From positions 1-64,000 of the forward strand of contig NW_027192199.1 of assembly GCF_041956535.1 (NCBI RefSeq): a stretch of 64,000 nt of DNA, written 5' to 3'. This DNA is from Calcarisporiella thermophila CBS 279.70. Lineage: Eukaryota > Calcarisporiellomycota. The translations under genes were made by a program, and so were the position numbers. This document shows positions 44,023 to 59,600 of the stretch, one piece after another; within the stretch, counting starts at the first letter, position 1; every line of letters starts with the position of its first letter. Below the pieces are notes generated by a model, which saw only the letters and a program-made list of their open reading frames with translations, was not told where the DNA came from and did no database searches.

Positions 44023-46906
44023 TTATGAGCCATAATTCCAGTAACGCGGCCAGTCCACACTCAAGCCCGGAAACTTAAGTTTGCAGTCGCTATCCTCGTT
44101 CTTGCTATTAGTACTGCGTGTGAGACTTTGGCTTTCAAGCAACCAAGCACTGTGTTCCAATAAAATTGTTTCGTATTCGTTAATCGCACGAGCTGCATAC
44201 CTATTTGTCGGTCCTTTTATTGTGCATTTTGCCTTTTGAATTGTAGGAAGCGACGTAGAGAATAGTGAATTTGCCGAGGCAATTGGGCCTGGGTGCGGAC
44301 TAACATCATTTATATGCTGCTGCTGCGTAGTCGTGTTATGGGACAATGTAATTCCGATGGGAATATCGTCTTCATCAATAATGTTTTTTCCTTTGCTCTT
44401 ACAGGATATCTCCCTGATCTTTTTTGACACTGGATTTTCTACGATATCAGAAACTCTTCTGCTATTTCCCTCGATTGATTTCTGGAGAGCATGGGCGTGA
44501 TCTAGTCGATTTTCGAGCACCTTTAAACAATTTCTATAAAATATACCGAAATGAATATTAGGAACAACACCTAGCTAAAGGACTTTCTTGAATACGTACA
44601 CAAGTAGACGATAGGTTTGAGGTGACCAAATACGATTATCATCACTAATTTTTCCAATAACCACTTCCTCTTTCCTTAGATCATCTGCTGCAATTCCCAT
44701 TCTTGCACCAATTCTTCCCACACGCCATGCGAGGACACGCATATAATATACTCGCACATTTCTGCACCAGTGCATAAACAATCGCGTGAAGATTTCTCCA
44801 TCGAGAAGAATGTCAACCACAAGCGATTGCAGTAATGCAGGAGAGGAAGTAAGAAGGGGAAAGTGTGTATAAACAAAAGATATAATTCTCAGGAGTGAGA
44901 TCGTGTGATCTGAGACTTGTAAGACGATACGGATCATACGGTGGAGAAGAGAAACGTCTATAAGAGGAGAGATTTCATTCTGCGCTGAAGTTGCCCTGAA
45001 ATCAACACAATCGAATTATCAGTTATAGCATCTCTTATTAAACTGAAAAAACAGTCTACCTTGGCCCGTATTCTACAAGAAGCATGTCGATAAAATCTAC
45101 GAGACAGAAAATTGCCTCTACATCATAGGCACTCGTGTGCATTATTATCACACGTACCCACACACCTATCATGTCTCGAAAAAGCGTGTTTTGGCCAATA
45201 GAGACTGCACATTCGACTAAACGTTTACATGCTGTCTCTAGTGACTTAGGTTTGCCTTGTCCCATTGCGCCTAATAATCCCCCCAAGCTGCCACTTTCAA
45301 CTGCGTTAATTTCATCTGCTCCTCCTGTGAAGCTTGTCGTTGCCATGTTTATATTTGCGCCGGTGCCTGATAAAGGAACATCTCCTACAGGCAGCTTTCC
45401 TACTGGGTGTAATGCGTCAAACTGTATAACTGTCGTTACTGCATTTACCTCTCTCCTCATTAGAGCTTGCAGCTTTCCTAAAAAGAATGAAGAGAGGTGC
45501 ATATAACCGGGAGAAGATGCTAGCATTGCTTGTGTCAGAGCACGAGGAAAATTGGTCGAATCCAGGATGGGATCTAGATAATGTTGAAGTACGAGATGAT
45601 AATACTTGTAGAACGCAAAAAAAAGTTCGCTATCATCGCTTCTCAGCCTTCTAAGCCAATTTCCAGAGAGTTCCAAGACGAGTTGGGTTTTCTCAGCCTG
45701 CGAAATAGTGTGTAGCCACTGCGATTGAGTTAGGAAAAAGAGGGAGGATAAATGTGGAGGAAAGGCTGCCGCAAGTCCCTGCCTGCACGCAACATCGCTA
45801 GGTCAAGGATATTTATGTTCAGATACACTGAAATGAACGCTAGTTTTATTCTACTTACTCAGCAATCGATCCAATTTCTTTATATAATCTTTTTACGCTC
45901 ACTCGGCTGATGGGTAATGCTAACAATATAGCCATCGCAACCCCTGGCAATTTGAAGAAGCAGAGTGCAAAGACTCTTGCGGAAAAACTAATTACATTTG
46001 AGTAAACACCTTTCTGATTAAGCCGATCAATAGCATAATCCAATGTCGCAGTTAACATTGCACGATATTGTAGCAGGAGATGATGAGAATAGTGTGACGT
46101 ATGCCAAAGCGGCTCCTGAGGAGGCAAAAGCCCAGAGCATATATCGCATGTAGCATCATTATGGCGGTCTGATAAAAGTACAATTAAACAACTCAGTATT
46201 GGGCGAATTAAATGGCAGTGCATTTACCAAATTCTTCAAATTCCCTCCTAAAAACGATAATAAATAGGTTAATTAAAGGGGGAATGTCACTTTGAGTATA
46301 AAGTGGTTGATATTTACCGAGATATTATAGCAAGTATGGTCTCAAAAAAATACGAACGTTCTGTGTAAGCAGCTTGAGGAACATTCTTTAGTAAAATATC
46401 CCACCATCCTATAAGGAGTGCGCGACCTTCTTGGATATCTTTGGACCCGCAGTCTTCTAAGTATATAATAATCTATTAAAATCTCTTAAAAAAAATTGAA
46501 TATCAAAACTTCTAACCAGGCATGTTTTTTTTCAACCAAGGTATCACATGCGTTTTTAGTATGTCTAGTTTCTGTCCTTTGGTCTGGAATCTACAATGAA
46601 TTCAATCCTCCAGATTAGATATAAACCTTACATATACTTAATTTACAAGGTCACTGCTACTTACCGCGTCAAAGCACGTTCCAAGGCTCCATAATCGCCT
46701 TCGTTATCAACATTCCCACCCCATCCTTTACCAAATCTTTTTAACCTTTCCCCCGCAAGAAATTTTCGTGACTTAGTAGCCTCTGGTGAGAGCACATCAG
46801 TAAGAAATGTTTGCAAAGAAGTGCATTTGGTGAATGGACGAGAGTTAAGTGTAATTGGGGGTGAGTGAGTATGGAGCGCATAATCAGAAATGCTAGTGGT
46901 TTCCAT
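44023..46906 (-). CDS. DUF1765 (UPF0592) fungal protein
   Basis: Eight exons join in frame: 46906-46665, 46590-46517, 46456-46318, 46247-46228, 46168-45859, 45782-45060, 44995-44600 and 44533-44023, giving 804 residues. One exon has only 20 bases. The central region fits DUF1765: the A-L-L-I-G-W-W-D-I-L-L-K block with E-R-S-Y-F-F-E-T-I, and a later segment with L-L-R-I-I-S-F-V-Y-T-H-F and F-M-H-W-C-R-N-V-R-V-Y-Y-M-R-V-L-A-W-R. The C-terminal exon is polar, ends W-P-R-Y-W-N-Y-G-S and contains N-E-Y-E-T-I-L-L-E-H. Fungal homologues are poorly characterised; I assign no function. Hydrophobic helices occur but are not convincing membrane spans. The chain of joins is long, so minor boundary errors are possible. 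Confidence 0.8.
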
Positions 46907-47673
46907 TCACAGGGTTTGTATAAGCGAGCTGCGTTGCGGATTATTAGCTTAAAAGATTTAAGTATAGGAAAAGGCAGTCGAAAAGAAAGTTGTATTTTAG
47001 ACTGAGAAAAGTAAGTATGAAACAAGAAAAAGAGCTAAGTAATCGTAAAGAGAATTACTTAGATTAGAGCATTTCTTTGTAAAAAAAAGGCAAGACAGGA
47101 AAAATGTAAGATAATGTTCAAGGGGTAGATAGGATTTGTCAAACGTGGTTTGCAAGTGGAGTGGGCGAAAATGTCGAGAATAAGAGATCAATTCCAACAA
47201 AAGCAATATTAATATTTGCCCATTTATCGAAAAATGCGGCTTGATTCTGGAATGATTTTAATACCCATATCGAGAATATGATTCAAGCGATTTAAAGAAT
47301 ATTGCAAGCATTAAGAGGTGGAATTGAGGTAAATATACACTTCATTACATAGGATAATAAATAAACAATCCAGCTATTATCCATATTTGTGGATTTCATG
47401 TCTAGATCAAATTAGATGTACTATATTGTTGAAGCTTTAAAGAACAAATAAGCGAGCATAGTATGCCTCAACCAGAGATTTTTTTCGCCTATCACTTGAG
47501 ATTTGACGACAGGTAATTTTGGGCTTCTCAAAATTTCGACAGTAAAAATTTGAAATATTTATAGTCGCGAATACGTTGAAAGAGACATATCAAAGAATTT
47601 ATAACAGAGCTGCAAAAAATCATATTTCATTAATAACAATGCGCAAATGGTTTTATTTCTTGCTTGGAATAAT
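46907..47673. other. Spacer between DUF1765 gene and VPS13
   Basis: 767 bases, AT-rich. It should hold the promoter of the DUF1765 gene (left end) and the VPS13 3' flank. A short hydrophobic minus frame (47206-46997) has no homology I recognise. Confidence 0.45.
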
Positions 47674-50600
47674 CTACATAATTTCTGACCGGTTTCCTGC
47701 ATTATATCTACGGATAACCTCTACTATTTTACGATAAAACCAGTTTCGAATCGAAGATTGAGTGATCGTAATGAACACGCTTCGCTCCCGCCCAAAACCC
47801 GCAAGGAGCTTAATGCGAATCCCCGTATCCTCCGTAGACACCTCATCGATCTCCGCAAAGGATTTTTGCCACTCAACCACCAGACGTCGTGTGATAATAA
47901 GAAGAATTCGCTTATCTGTTAGCATTGCTATCTTTTCATCTGAATAAACTGAACAGTGAGCAATATAATCTTCATTCGCGTATTGACCATTCTCAATTTC
48001 TTTAAGCCACATCAAACCTAATGCCTCTCGTTGAGAATATGGCTAGAGCATAAAGTAAAAAATCAAAGAAGTTCCAGATAAATTCCGTTTATCCATAGAA
48101 TGTTTATAAAACATACTCTTAAAACTCCATCGTGCCCAATATGACGAGGCAATCGCATTCTATCAATGTCATTCACATCAAATACTGTGGTAGTATTGCG
48201 TATACCTTCAGACACCCCACTTGCTAAATCAAACACCCCCACAATGGGTTTTGTCACAGCGCCCACCAAGCCCCTGCCAACTCCTTTTATCAACCCTCCA
48301 AATCCCTCTGATTCAGCTCCTTCTAGAGGTTTTTGAACAATGCCTGCAAATCCACTTGATACACTGCTCATAAATCGATTTGCACCTTCAGTCACACCGT
48401 AAATTGCGTGGCGTGGTTTATTTCTGACCAGGGATAATCGACGACGCTCCTGATAATCCTTGTCAAGAGTAGCGGCAGAGAGTCCTAATGTGCAAATAAT
48501 ATTTTAAATCGTTTTTTCTTATTTAAGGCGTAATATAACCATACCTTTTCCAACACTTCCAGTAAATTTCGACAAACTATCGCTGACACCATATATAGTT
48601 TTCTTAAAAAAGCTTGCTGTCCCTTTTGCAATGCCTATACCCAAATCCTGCGGTCGATCTGACATGATAAATCCTTGATACGGTTCATAGAATATTGCTG
48701 CTACACCACTGCTGATATTATTAAATAACCCAATAGGATTGCCTAAGAAATCCGCGGAGCCAACGACCTTGTAAAGCTGGATCAATACGTCTTGGCTATA
48801 GTGTCGAGTAATTCGGTCTGTTAACTCCGGGGCCGTTACACGCACATTCTCTAGAATAAGTGCGTTGAGGCGAACCGGAGCATAATTGATATTTCCAATT
48901 GCCATAGTAAGTACATTAAGTAAAAATTTAATTGGGTTATGGGAGCCAGATCTAATAGAATTAATAAATAGCACAGCATCGAATTAAAATCATCTATATG
49001 CTTGTCGTATAAATTCATGATTTATTTACCTATCCTCCTCGCCATTGGTTCTGTTTGTACGCATGAATGAAAGATTAAGCTTAATAGGCTGGATATGAAG
49101 CATCTCAAAGTAAAGTTGCGAGGTATTTTCAATTGCAGTAGGCTCAGGGATTCGCGATATTTCGAGCCACATTCTATTAAGAATATAATTTTCACACATT
49201 AGAATTGAAGTTTAAAGGGGGGTTTGATTAGAGTTGAATTATGACTTACTGATCTCCTGGATCATTCCAGCCAGGCAAATCAAATTTAGTAAAATCAAGC
49301 AAAGCAAATAAAAAGTCCTCATCGATTTCGAATGTAAGCTCTTGGAGTAGTATAGTGCAATATTTCAAAAAGAGTACACCATGTGCTAATATTAAAAAAG
49401 AAGAATTAATATTATTATTTTCTATTGTAGTATGTGTTTAATTACATTCATCCTTGACCCTCATGACAACAGCATGCAATGTCGGGTGCTGCTCTACTTC
49501 TTGCGAAGATTGCGAAAGCAATGATGGGTAGAGAACAATAGGATAGAGTCCACCATAAAGTTGATTATCAACCTATATTCGTCCCAAAAAAAAGGGCGGA
49601 AATTAACTAATTGTAGCTACTTGTTGTATTACAATTGTTCAATTAAAATATTATTTTTCTTACCTGCAACCAACGCGCCTTTACCTCCACTGATTGATAC
49701 ATTGTTGAATCACTATACTTGATTTCAAGGTCGCTGATAGAAGCGTAAAGCAATTCTTGCACGTGCTTGTTTACAATCGAAAAACCGACACCAGTAAAAT
49801 GGATTTTTACGTTCAAATTTACAACGGAATTGACATTCACCTAAAAAATAATACGATTATTTTAATGTTCCTACAGAGTTTCTATTAGGAGCATACCACT
49901 TCAAATTGTTCGCGAGACGAGGTGTCCCTACTGCTTAGCGAATATAAAGATCCATGTGCCTTAGGTCGATATAAAGAAGATTGGGGTGAATAGTTAGAAA
50001 GTCGCAGAACCTGAGTGGGACCATCCGCTGCAACGTCGATTGAGAGGATACGAGTATTCTATTTTAAAAAAACGTAGTTTAAACAACAGACATAATTTTG
50101 TGAGAGTACTAGTGAGTATACCGAGCAGCGAAAAGGAGGAAGTGCTCCTATCTCTTGAAAGTTAACAGTACGTTCCCGTCCATCAACGTTCAATAATAGA
50201 TTTTTGCTTTTAGAAGCAGGGTAGTCCCAAGAATAGACAGTTTTTCCACCAGGTCTAAGAGTGAACCTGTGCAATTTGTCGCTAGGTATTGTTGAATCCT
50301 AATGCAAATTAGAGGTTAATTTACGACGGCCTTAGGTTTTGATTTATGTTTAAAGAAACATAACATACATGTTGATAAAAGGTTACTTCTATATCAGAAT
50401 TATTTTCGATGCGATAAGGCCATCTCCCTCGTTCCCAGTTAAAAACAATAAACACCGTAGCACCTTCTAGGAGTATGTCACATCTTATTAATTCATACTT
50501 TGCATGCTCATTTCGTCTCATTTTTATGTGTATTTTTCCTAGCTCCTGAATAGGAAAAGGCGCAGACCATTGATCGTTTGACCCATCAAACTGCAATTCA

Positions 50601-53600
50601 AGTTGGATCCTATCGGTATTTTGTCTGTTCAGAAGGAATGGCATATGTTCGTGGCTTTTGATCAGTGTCTTAGATGTGGAACCTAATTCTCGAAATTGTA
50701 AACCTTCCCTAAGATTATTCTTTAGGATGAACCGTGGAGATATAGTGACAACTCGAGTGAGCTTATACTAATACAAATTTACGAATATTCGAAACCTTAT
50801 TGTACACCGAATAATTGCTATAAAGAAAGTTTACCTTTCCGATGCCATCTATGACACTGACTCCCAAGTGTGCTTCCTTTGAAGAGGGCACCAGAATCGA
50901 TTGCTCTATATCGGTACCAACTGCTTCAAAACTCAAAGGCTGGCAAGAAAGTGTACGTCAATATTAAAAACTGTTTTAATGAAATATGATTGCAGATATA
51001 AGTACTTGACTCCATTCAGATTCGCCAACACGAATTAAAACCCGGTTTCTTCGATCTTTTTTTGGGTATGAGAATAATAGGGGAGGATACTTGGTTTCAA
51101 AATCAATAGAAAATTAGTATATAAACTTATAAGAATAATAAAAAACTACATTAGCTTACATTTCCATCGCCGCTTTTCTCCGATGTTATATATCCGGAAC
51201 TTCTAGACTGAAGAAACGATTTTATTTTGAAAGTTATGTCAAGTCCAGTTTTATTAAACAACACATAAGGGCTGTAGATGCTTATTCGGCGAGACCCTCC
51301 TGAATCTGGGATTTCGCTAAAAAAGAAATAATGTAAATAAAGACTCGTACATTTGATTTTATATAACTTACTGATATTGAATGCCGAGATTTAGCTTGAA
51401 ACCATTTGGCCCCTCCATTGTAAGAATATCATCCAAATTTAGATCATCTGAAGGAGAGATGCTTATAATTGCAAAATCACTTTGCAAATAATCTAAGGTA
51501 GAAAGCTAATAAATCACACATCAAATTTGAAAGTAAATCAGCACTAGCTCACCTGTACCAATTACTTTGACACTTAATAATATTAAGTGATTCAATTCCA
51601 CTACATGTAGTGGACTAATTCGGCCTTGGGTTAGATCACTGTTGAAATCATGCTTTGTTGTTTTATCAATAACGCGCATATTGATATCATAAGGAAGAAG
51701 ATTTTCGATTTCTATAGGAGCACTCAGACAGATAGCCATGAATGGATAGCGACTAATCATGATAAGAAAATACGTTTTTCTAAGGTATCAAGATTATGCA
51801 ACTAAATATGAAATACCTAGAAAGGCGATTTGAACTGTCGTATTTTCCAAATACTTGAAAGCAAAAAGGAGCATCTTCTCTTTTAGTGCCAGGGCATGAT
51901 ATAATTTTCACTGCTCCTTTGGTCGTAAAATCTCGCCAGAAGAGAAGCTGTGTACACCAATCGTATCCAAAAGATGCTAATTATAAAGATTATTGGATGA
52001 GAGTTGTAAATTTTATAGGATATATTCTATTTACCAGACGGACGGATACGAATTCGCCCTGAATATGCCGTTTCAATTGGTACAGGATAGTCTTTTCCGG
52101 GTGCAATATGATACACTTGTGACATTGTATTACTTGCCTCATCAGCTATCATCATATCTACTGTTAGATTGGTATTGTTTCGAACTACCAAAGTCGAGCG
52201 GAAAGTGACGAGCTTTATTCGCTTCTTTATGCGTATCTCACACATAATACGATGTGAGATACCGTGGAGTTGAGGACGCAGGGTAAAATGTTGCTCTCCT
52301 TCGCAATCAAGGGGAATGTCCTTGAGAGATTCCCAGTTAAAACCTTTAACTTGTACGCAAAGTGTGTTTTTTCGAACTGCGATAGTCTAGAAATAATTTG
52401 GAAAGCGGGGTTAAAGAAAAATATTTGTAGATGAATGGACTAAAATACCTCTCTACGAGATCTCCAATCGTCAAATTCCCATTGCATGTCGTCCCCATCT
52501 TTCAACTCATGAGAATTAGCTGCAGTCTCGATTTCCTTCTCACTCGGCGCTTTCCACACAACAATAGGATATCCAGTTCGATTGCGGATTAAATACGGAG
52601 CCAACGTGGTACGGGCAATCCTGCCCCTTGCCTATTTTACAATGATAATACTAAATAAAAAGGCTGCAATAAATCACATCACTAGTTTGACTCACATCTC
52701 TCTTCTGCTTGAGCTGCGCGGAATGCCTCAAAGCGGTTTCAACCATCGTATGTGATATATTCACCTCCATGCGTTTCTTCGAAGAAATTTCAACATTAAA
52801 GTGGCTACAACTTAGTGGTCTTGATACCTAATTGAAAAGTTTAAGGTAATTGGGCCTAAAGCAACAAAATATCATGATACACACTCGTAGAGAAACATTC
52901 CAGGGCTCCAGTAGAGGCTCCCAGTGCGAGTTTTTGACATTAAAAAAGTTTATGTGAGATTGCAATGAAACATTGCAGAGTAACTATGAAAATGATTTAA
53001 TAAATTGGAGGTAAGTTGATAGAAACAGGAACTCTGACATGGATATTTACGCTATTTGACCAGTCTGACATCTCTACTGTAAACGGGTTGACGACAGCAT
53101 CCACCATCGGAATATTGTGTATATCCCCAATTAATACAAGGCGAAATCCCTCAAATTTCGCTTTCATCTGTTAAATAATTATATTGAGAATTAAATAAGA
53201 AACATGTAAGCTAATTAAAAATATAAATACCATCTCCCGTGTCATCGCCACGTAAGGAACATTGTTATCGATTCTAGCGCTTTCAGGCAATTCTAGCTGT
53301 GGTTGAGGTTTTTGCGCACTCTCTGTATCTGCAATCAAGGATCCTCGACTCTCTCGACCCCCAGCCGTTGTACTAAGCTCAGTGGCTTTATTTATAATGT
53401 CCGTAATCAACATTATGTCACGAAATGAGAGTCTCAATAGCAATGGTTGTATATCCGCAGAAATCGTGGTTATTTGTGCATGTGAAACTCTGTTTTCTGC
53501 TGACATAGACACATCGAAGTTTTCGATAAGACTTATCGAGGATTCTGCGCGCGAATCCATACGGCATAAAAACATTCCAATACGGACAGCAGCCAGCGCC

Positions 53601-56600
53601 ATGATGCTCTGCTGTGAAAGCACTATCTGGTGTGCAGAAAGAACAAATGCGTCTGAAGATAGGTCTGATGGATTATCAAGGAGGATAATTTCCGGATCAA
53701 CAATGTTAATGCGATAGTGAAAAGCGGCCATTTGCGGTTTCTGATAAGGAGCTCGGGCTGCGTCAGTTGTTGCCAGTGCCTGACTATGCCGCCTAGCAAG
53801 CTGTGCATCCCTGCTTTCGTCCTGGCTCTTAGAACTCTGAACAAATGGAGCCATTAGATAATTACGTAGAGCGAATAAGTATTCAAGCGAGAATAATATT
53901 CGAGGGCTATCCACAGTCACAAGTAAAATAATATCAGGTTGAGGTGGGGATGCCATCGAAAAGCTTGCCATAAATTGAGGTCCGCCATGCTGAACCGCGG
54001 GAATAATCTCTCGAAACTTATTTTCAGGCTGAGCACGGGTATCAAAAACAGTTAAAGAAGCGATCTGAATCTCTGATGCGAGTGAAGAGTCAGACAGCAT
54101 TTTCAGCTTAAGATCTGTCTTGAAAAGAGATAAACGACAAAGGCCTCGCTTGGATAAAGTTTGGTCCCTGTCGGATTGAACATTACTGAAGAGCTCCAAT
54201 GTTATATTGGGGGCATTAAAAACCAAATCTATTTTTGTCCACACTCCCTCATCCAATAAATGCTGTGGTGTGCGAAAATCAGGTAATTCTGCAACTTGGG
54301 AATTTTCATCAAGACTTTTAGATAGTCGCTGAGATTCCCCTTGATCCGCAACAACAAACGTGCTTGACACAGAGTTTCCAAGTTCGATCAAGAAAATATA
54401 CTGTTCCTCAGTTAGACCCATGCGAATCTCCGAAAGTTTGCCATTTATCTAAAATAAGATCAATATGATAAACCATATATAGCATAAGTAACTGCAGTAT
54501 TCTAACCTCTATATCTGGTCGATTAGATCCATTAACATGCTCTCCATATACTATATCGAAATTAACGTCAACGTCTTCGATGATGTTAAGAATCTGCTTA
54601 TATGGGACGCTGTGTTCGCTCTCTACATTAGCATCATCACTAAATTCGGATGTTAAGCGGATATGATTCAATCCGATTGTGATATGATCCAGAGTTCTTG
54701 TTTCATCCTTGTTCGATTTAATGCTTTCATTAAGTACGCGTAATTCGCCCAAGTTTGCAATAACTACATTTGCCCCTGGAATATATTTCACTTCTTTTGT
54801 AAAAAATATAGTAGGAGCTCGCCATGTTATATCGAAATGTATCCTGCTTAGATCAGTCTTTTGAAGCTGTTTCGCAGATTGAGTGGCACGCTCCCGTGCT
54901 GCGTCATATACTGACTTCATTGCAACGAATTGATTCATAAATTGGAATATGCGACGCAAAGGATACTCTGAGAACAACATATGTGCTGCACCAGCACGAA
55001 GATAAACGCTGCTGTCAAAGTCGTTGCTAGTCCCAGCTCCGCTTTCGAATGTTTCGTATCGGAAATCAGCAAGCTCTTCGTCTTCAAATGAAAGCAGCGG
55101 AGGAGATACGTCATCGGTGTCATCTTCGATGGTGAAGGCACCAATCTTAGCTCTCACTTTTAACACTTTAGTCATGGATACAAAAAGCGAAACCTGTGAC
55201 AATGCGGCGGTAGCAAGGCGATCGCCATTGTCGTTTAAAATGATGCTGATACTAGTGAGATGTGCATCTATCTTTATCATCCCGCTATCCTCTTTGCTTG
55301 AGTTTATCTGGGCAGGCATTATTACGACACTGTCTTTAGTTGATTCCTCACCATTTCTATTGCCACCACCGGGAAGAGAAGGAATAAAAGTGCTCAGTAA
55401 GAAATCGTTCAATGTCAAAATACTGCTGCGTGTGAATATTAGACTAAGCGTTGACATCGAAATGTTTAAGGTTTGGCTATATCCTGCATAGTCGGGTGAA
55501 TCAGAACTTGATTGTACATATGATACTTCTACTAAAGCTTTTCCGTCATCAGCCGAGTTTTCCTCAACTGGCTGTGAGGTAACAAGATAGCCAAATTCGA
55601 TGCCATGCTCCATCCGATCAGTGATGGCCAAATCCTTAAGTGTGACCTGTAAGGACATGTCAAAAGGGCGTTGAATGAAACCAATACTAAGACGATCAAG
55701 AACGATATCTATGAGCGGATTTTCTTCCCCAGATTCAATACTCTGCCGAAGTGAAGCAGAGAATTTGGTAATAGTGAAGGAAAATTCAAATAATTTCTGG
55801 CTGGACTGAACTCCAGGATGCTAAAATGTATATTATTTGTGTGAATATTAAGCATACTTATATTATACCGTTTTACTTACCATAATAGACGATTGTTTCC
55901 TTTGTTCTCTCGCTTTTGAAGTTGAAGCTTGACTATATTCTTCATCTTCTTCTGATCCACTTTCCAGTTCCAATAATGCACCTTTATCTTTAGCCAGCCC
56001 CAACTTGTCGGCCATTCTCAGTTTTAGATCTTCGTCAATCGCTGAACCCGGGGATTGAGCTGAACTCATTCCAACGGGGGTTTCAGGTGAGTCCTCGGAT
56101 AATGTCTTCGATATTATCACGTCAATTAGCTTCATAATTTCACGATATTTTCGATCTGATAAGTTTGCTTGAAATATTGGGAGATGTCCTGAAACTCGGA
56201 ATCGAGTGAGATTTGGAGCTTGCGGGAGTATAGACATCGCGACGAGAAATGACATGTTAACCCTTTCGATAACACTGTCACTGTCTACGATTAAGCTTGC
56301 AGTTTCATGTATGTACTCCTCAATAGACCTTCCAATTATGAACTAAAACCCTACATTAATAACTGATTTAAAAACATCGTTTTATAAAAGTAAATGCTTT
56401 ACCTGCATTGAAGAGAGCTTCACGTTAAATTTGTCGTACATCAAAGACTCTAAATGCGCGAAATCTTCTTCACTCAGTGCCTGGCCATGTTTTTTTTGCA
56501 TATCTTCAATATTTCTCTTAGCGACAAGGTCGCTTTTGATGTCAATGTGACCTATATTTAACACTGCAACTAGCCCACTTTCGTCTGTAGGATCTTCGGG

Positions 56601-59600
56601 TATAATTATAATAGGAGCATCCATATCTACTCGAAGATCGAGAGTACGGTGTTGTAAAAGTGCATATTCGAGGCCAGAGCGCGTCTGTTGCCTAATATCT
56701 TGAAGTCTGTCTCCTGCAACTTCCTAAAATGATTATGTATATGTTAGAAAATCAGTTTACATGGACCAAAACGATCACAAAAGTATACAAGTAGAGCATT
56801 AATGGTTTCCATATCGGAAGTTGGACGTATAAAGAAATGTTTTATTGCTCGGATCGTATCAGCATTGTATATCATCTCCATGTGTCTCATTCTCACAGAT
56901 AGAACATTGTCAGCATGGTGATCAAGCGGATTTGATTCGAACATAATTGAAAAAAAGGCATCTTCTAAGCTATCGTCATGAGAGCAGACGTGCTCAGTTT
57001 CCGAGGTCCTAGCCACTGGTTCCTTAACCCGTATTAGCTTCGGATAAACAGAGTTGGAAGTCACCCCATCGTAAAGACTCAGATCGCCAAGAGCTATTTT
57101 TGCCAGTAAACTACCCTGGCGTTGCAAAACGTCCGCAGAAAGATTATCAAATACAAGAGAAAGAAGATCAATGTTTTGTGAATGCGGATAACGCCTCAAA
57201 ACGAAAGAACCCGTCTTAAGCTTGGTCTTTAATGCAAATAGAATGACCTAAAAAAAAAAAAGAGTTATCTTGGATAGAAATGAAAGATGAAGAAAACAAC
57301 TCACATCATCTGATAGGGTCATTGCGTTAGAAGCTGCCTCTTTCTCATCATACTCAATTGCATCGCATAATTCCTTCATTTGATCCTCGGTTAATAGATT
57401 TTCACTCTCCTGAGACTATATAAATTAATGGGCAAAAAAAAAATTAGTATTCCTCAAATTTTACATTGCACATAGAACAACCTCTGAAGTCGATTGGCTC
57501 CCACCAAAAATCCATCCAAACCAACTCTGTGAACGTTTTTGTTCCCTCTCTCGTGTTTTTGCTAAATTGTTGAAAAAAAAAATGAAATGTCTTATCACGG
57601 AAAATACAAAAATACAATAAATACCCAATCTAGCTTGCTCCTTTTTAAGACGAGGCTTGGCGAGCGAACGAAAGAAGCGAATATCTTCATAGCTCCATTT
57701 ACGTTCAATTTGATCAAGTTGCTCGATTTCCTTTGAAATAAATATAAATATGATGAAAATACATCAAAATATTACAACTCTAAAAATCGAGTATACCTCT
57801 GGCGTGATCCTCCCTAATTTCAAATTAATATACAATTCTAGATACATTTTGCGGTCATCTCTCCTCTCTTTTAAATAATTCCAAGTCCACTTCCGATTGC
57901 GCTCGTGAATTTCAGAAAGAATGCAATTGCCTACACATGAAATGTTCAGGTGTCCAGATTCACAAACAAAAAAAGACAATCGAGGATTCCAACCTGCAAA
58001 CTGCAACCAAGCCTTAGGATCTGCTTTAGGGGTAGAACTAGGTCTAAATTTCAGAAACTATTGGATTCCATGAAAATAGAACTCTTGTATTATTTATACT
58101 CATTCGATCAACATAATTATCAGTTTTACCGCTGACTGCCTCACATATCGATGAAACAAAGATGCAAGCATCAGAGCGTCTCGGTACTGGTCATCATCCA
58201 GTATAAACCCAAGCTCCTCAAATAAAAGCGTGCCTTCTGTTTTCGGCATATTAGAATCAAACCGTTTATTCAATTTTAACTAAGAGGCAATGCAATGTAT
58301 TAGGTTAAATTCGATAATAAAAATAATAAAAACCCATACTTTTCCAATCCCAGAAACAGGTTTTAAGACGTATTGGTGTTCCTCGGGAACTTCATCGGAC
58401 ATAGCTATCTGTCTCAGTGGTAACCTCATATATGTAAATATATCCATTTTGCAATAAATTTATGAATTATTTACCAATTGGACAAATTCTTGAAGTGCCT
58501 CTCTTAGTGGAAGATTTGCAATAGATCGTGAATCTGTATTCCAATATACAGCAAGCGAACCGAGTGTGACAAGCTACACATATATATATTTATGTAAGTT
58601 CGAATAAATTACGATATAGTGAAGTTCAATAAAAACCTTGTGGATTGTGTTACTAGGCTCTTCAATATACATTGGCCTCCAATCCTCATCTGTTGACACG
58701 GCTGAGAGTTCGGAAAGTGTTATACCAACAGAAAAGGGGTGCTAAACAAAACACAAACGAATTAGATATAATCGAATTAATTGCCAAAAAAAAATTAACT
58801 ACACACCCCTGGCGTGCTTAGATTATCTTCATATCGAATATGGATATTCATAATGGAAATTTGAAGGTTATCAATGATTTTTGTGACGAGTTGATTAACG
58901 AATGAGGCGTTCGCATGGTCTTCCTCTGGTCAATGCATTTGTATGTTCACATAATATATTAGTAAAAAATTACTTGGCTATAAAAAAATTATGAGCTAAC
59001 TCACCCTGTGATTTTGCGGGTTCTTTGCCTAATAATTCCCAATTTTCTAGCCTTTCTTGCTTTAATTTTTGTGCACGCTGATCCCCTTCTTCTGCATCAA
59101 ACTAATAAAGATTATGAAATTCGAGTTTTAGCATTAGTAAGTTATTCGTCAATTAAAAATAAATAAGCAATATTACCTTCGATCCCGCTCTTGGAATAGC
59201 CAGCAAGTATATATCTTTTATTGTGATTCTAACGGGTTTACTCCTTAGATTTGACCACGGAATGCTCATGACTAGCTCTCCCAAAAATCCTGTGTAGAAA
59301 AATACAAAAGAATAACTATTCATTTAAGTGTCAGAGTCTAAGTACTTTTTATATACAACATAAGTACCCTCTGCCACGTCAACAGGCATATTAAACTTAT
59401 CAAGCGCTTCTTTTTTAAGCTGAAGATTCCGTAATACCACCTCCCCTATATAAATGCAGTTAATCAATAATTAATAATCCCAAGGTAGAAACTGATATTA
59501 TTCTTAATGTCTTCACCTGTCCATATCGCGATATTCAATTGATTCACATTGAGATTTGTTACATATGCACCGAGAAATCGGTTAAGAACATTTGCAACTA

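Noticed and set aside
45135-45506. 123-codon plus frame
   Set aside because: Antisense shadow of DUF1765 exon 6.
53382-53717. 111-codon plus frame
   Set aside because: Antisense shadow of a VPS13 exon.
55024-55491. 155-codon plus frame
   Set aside because: Antisense shadow of the long VPS13 exon 54408-55658.
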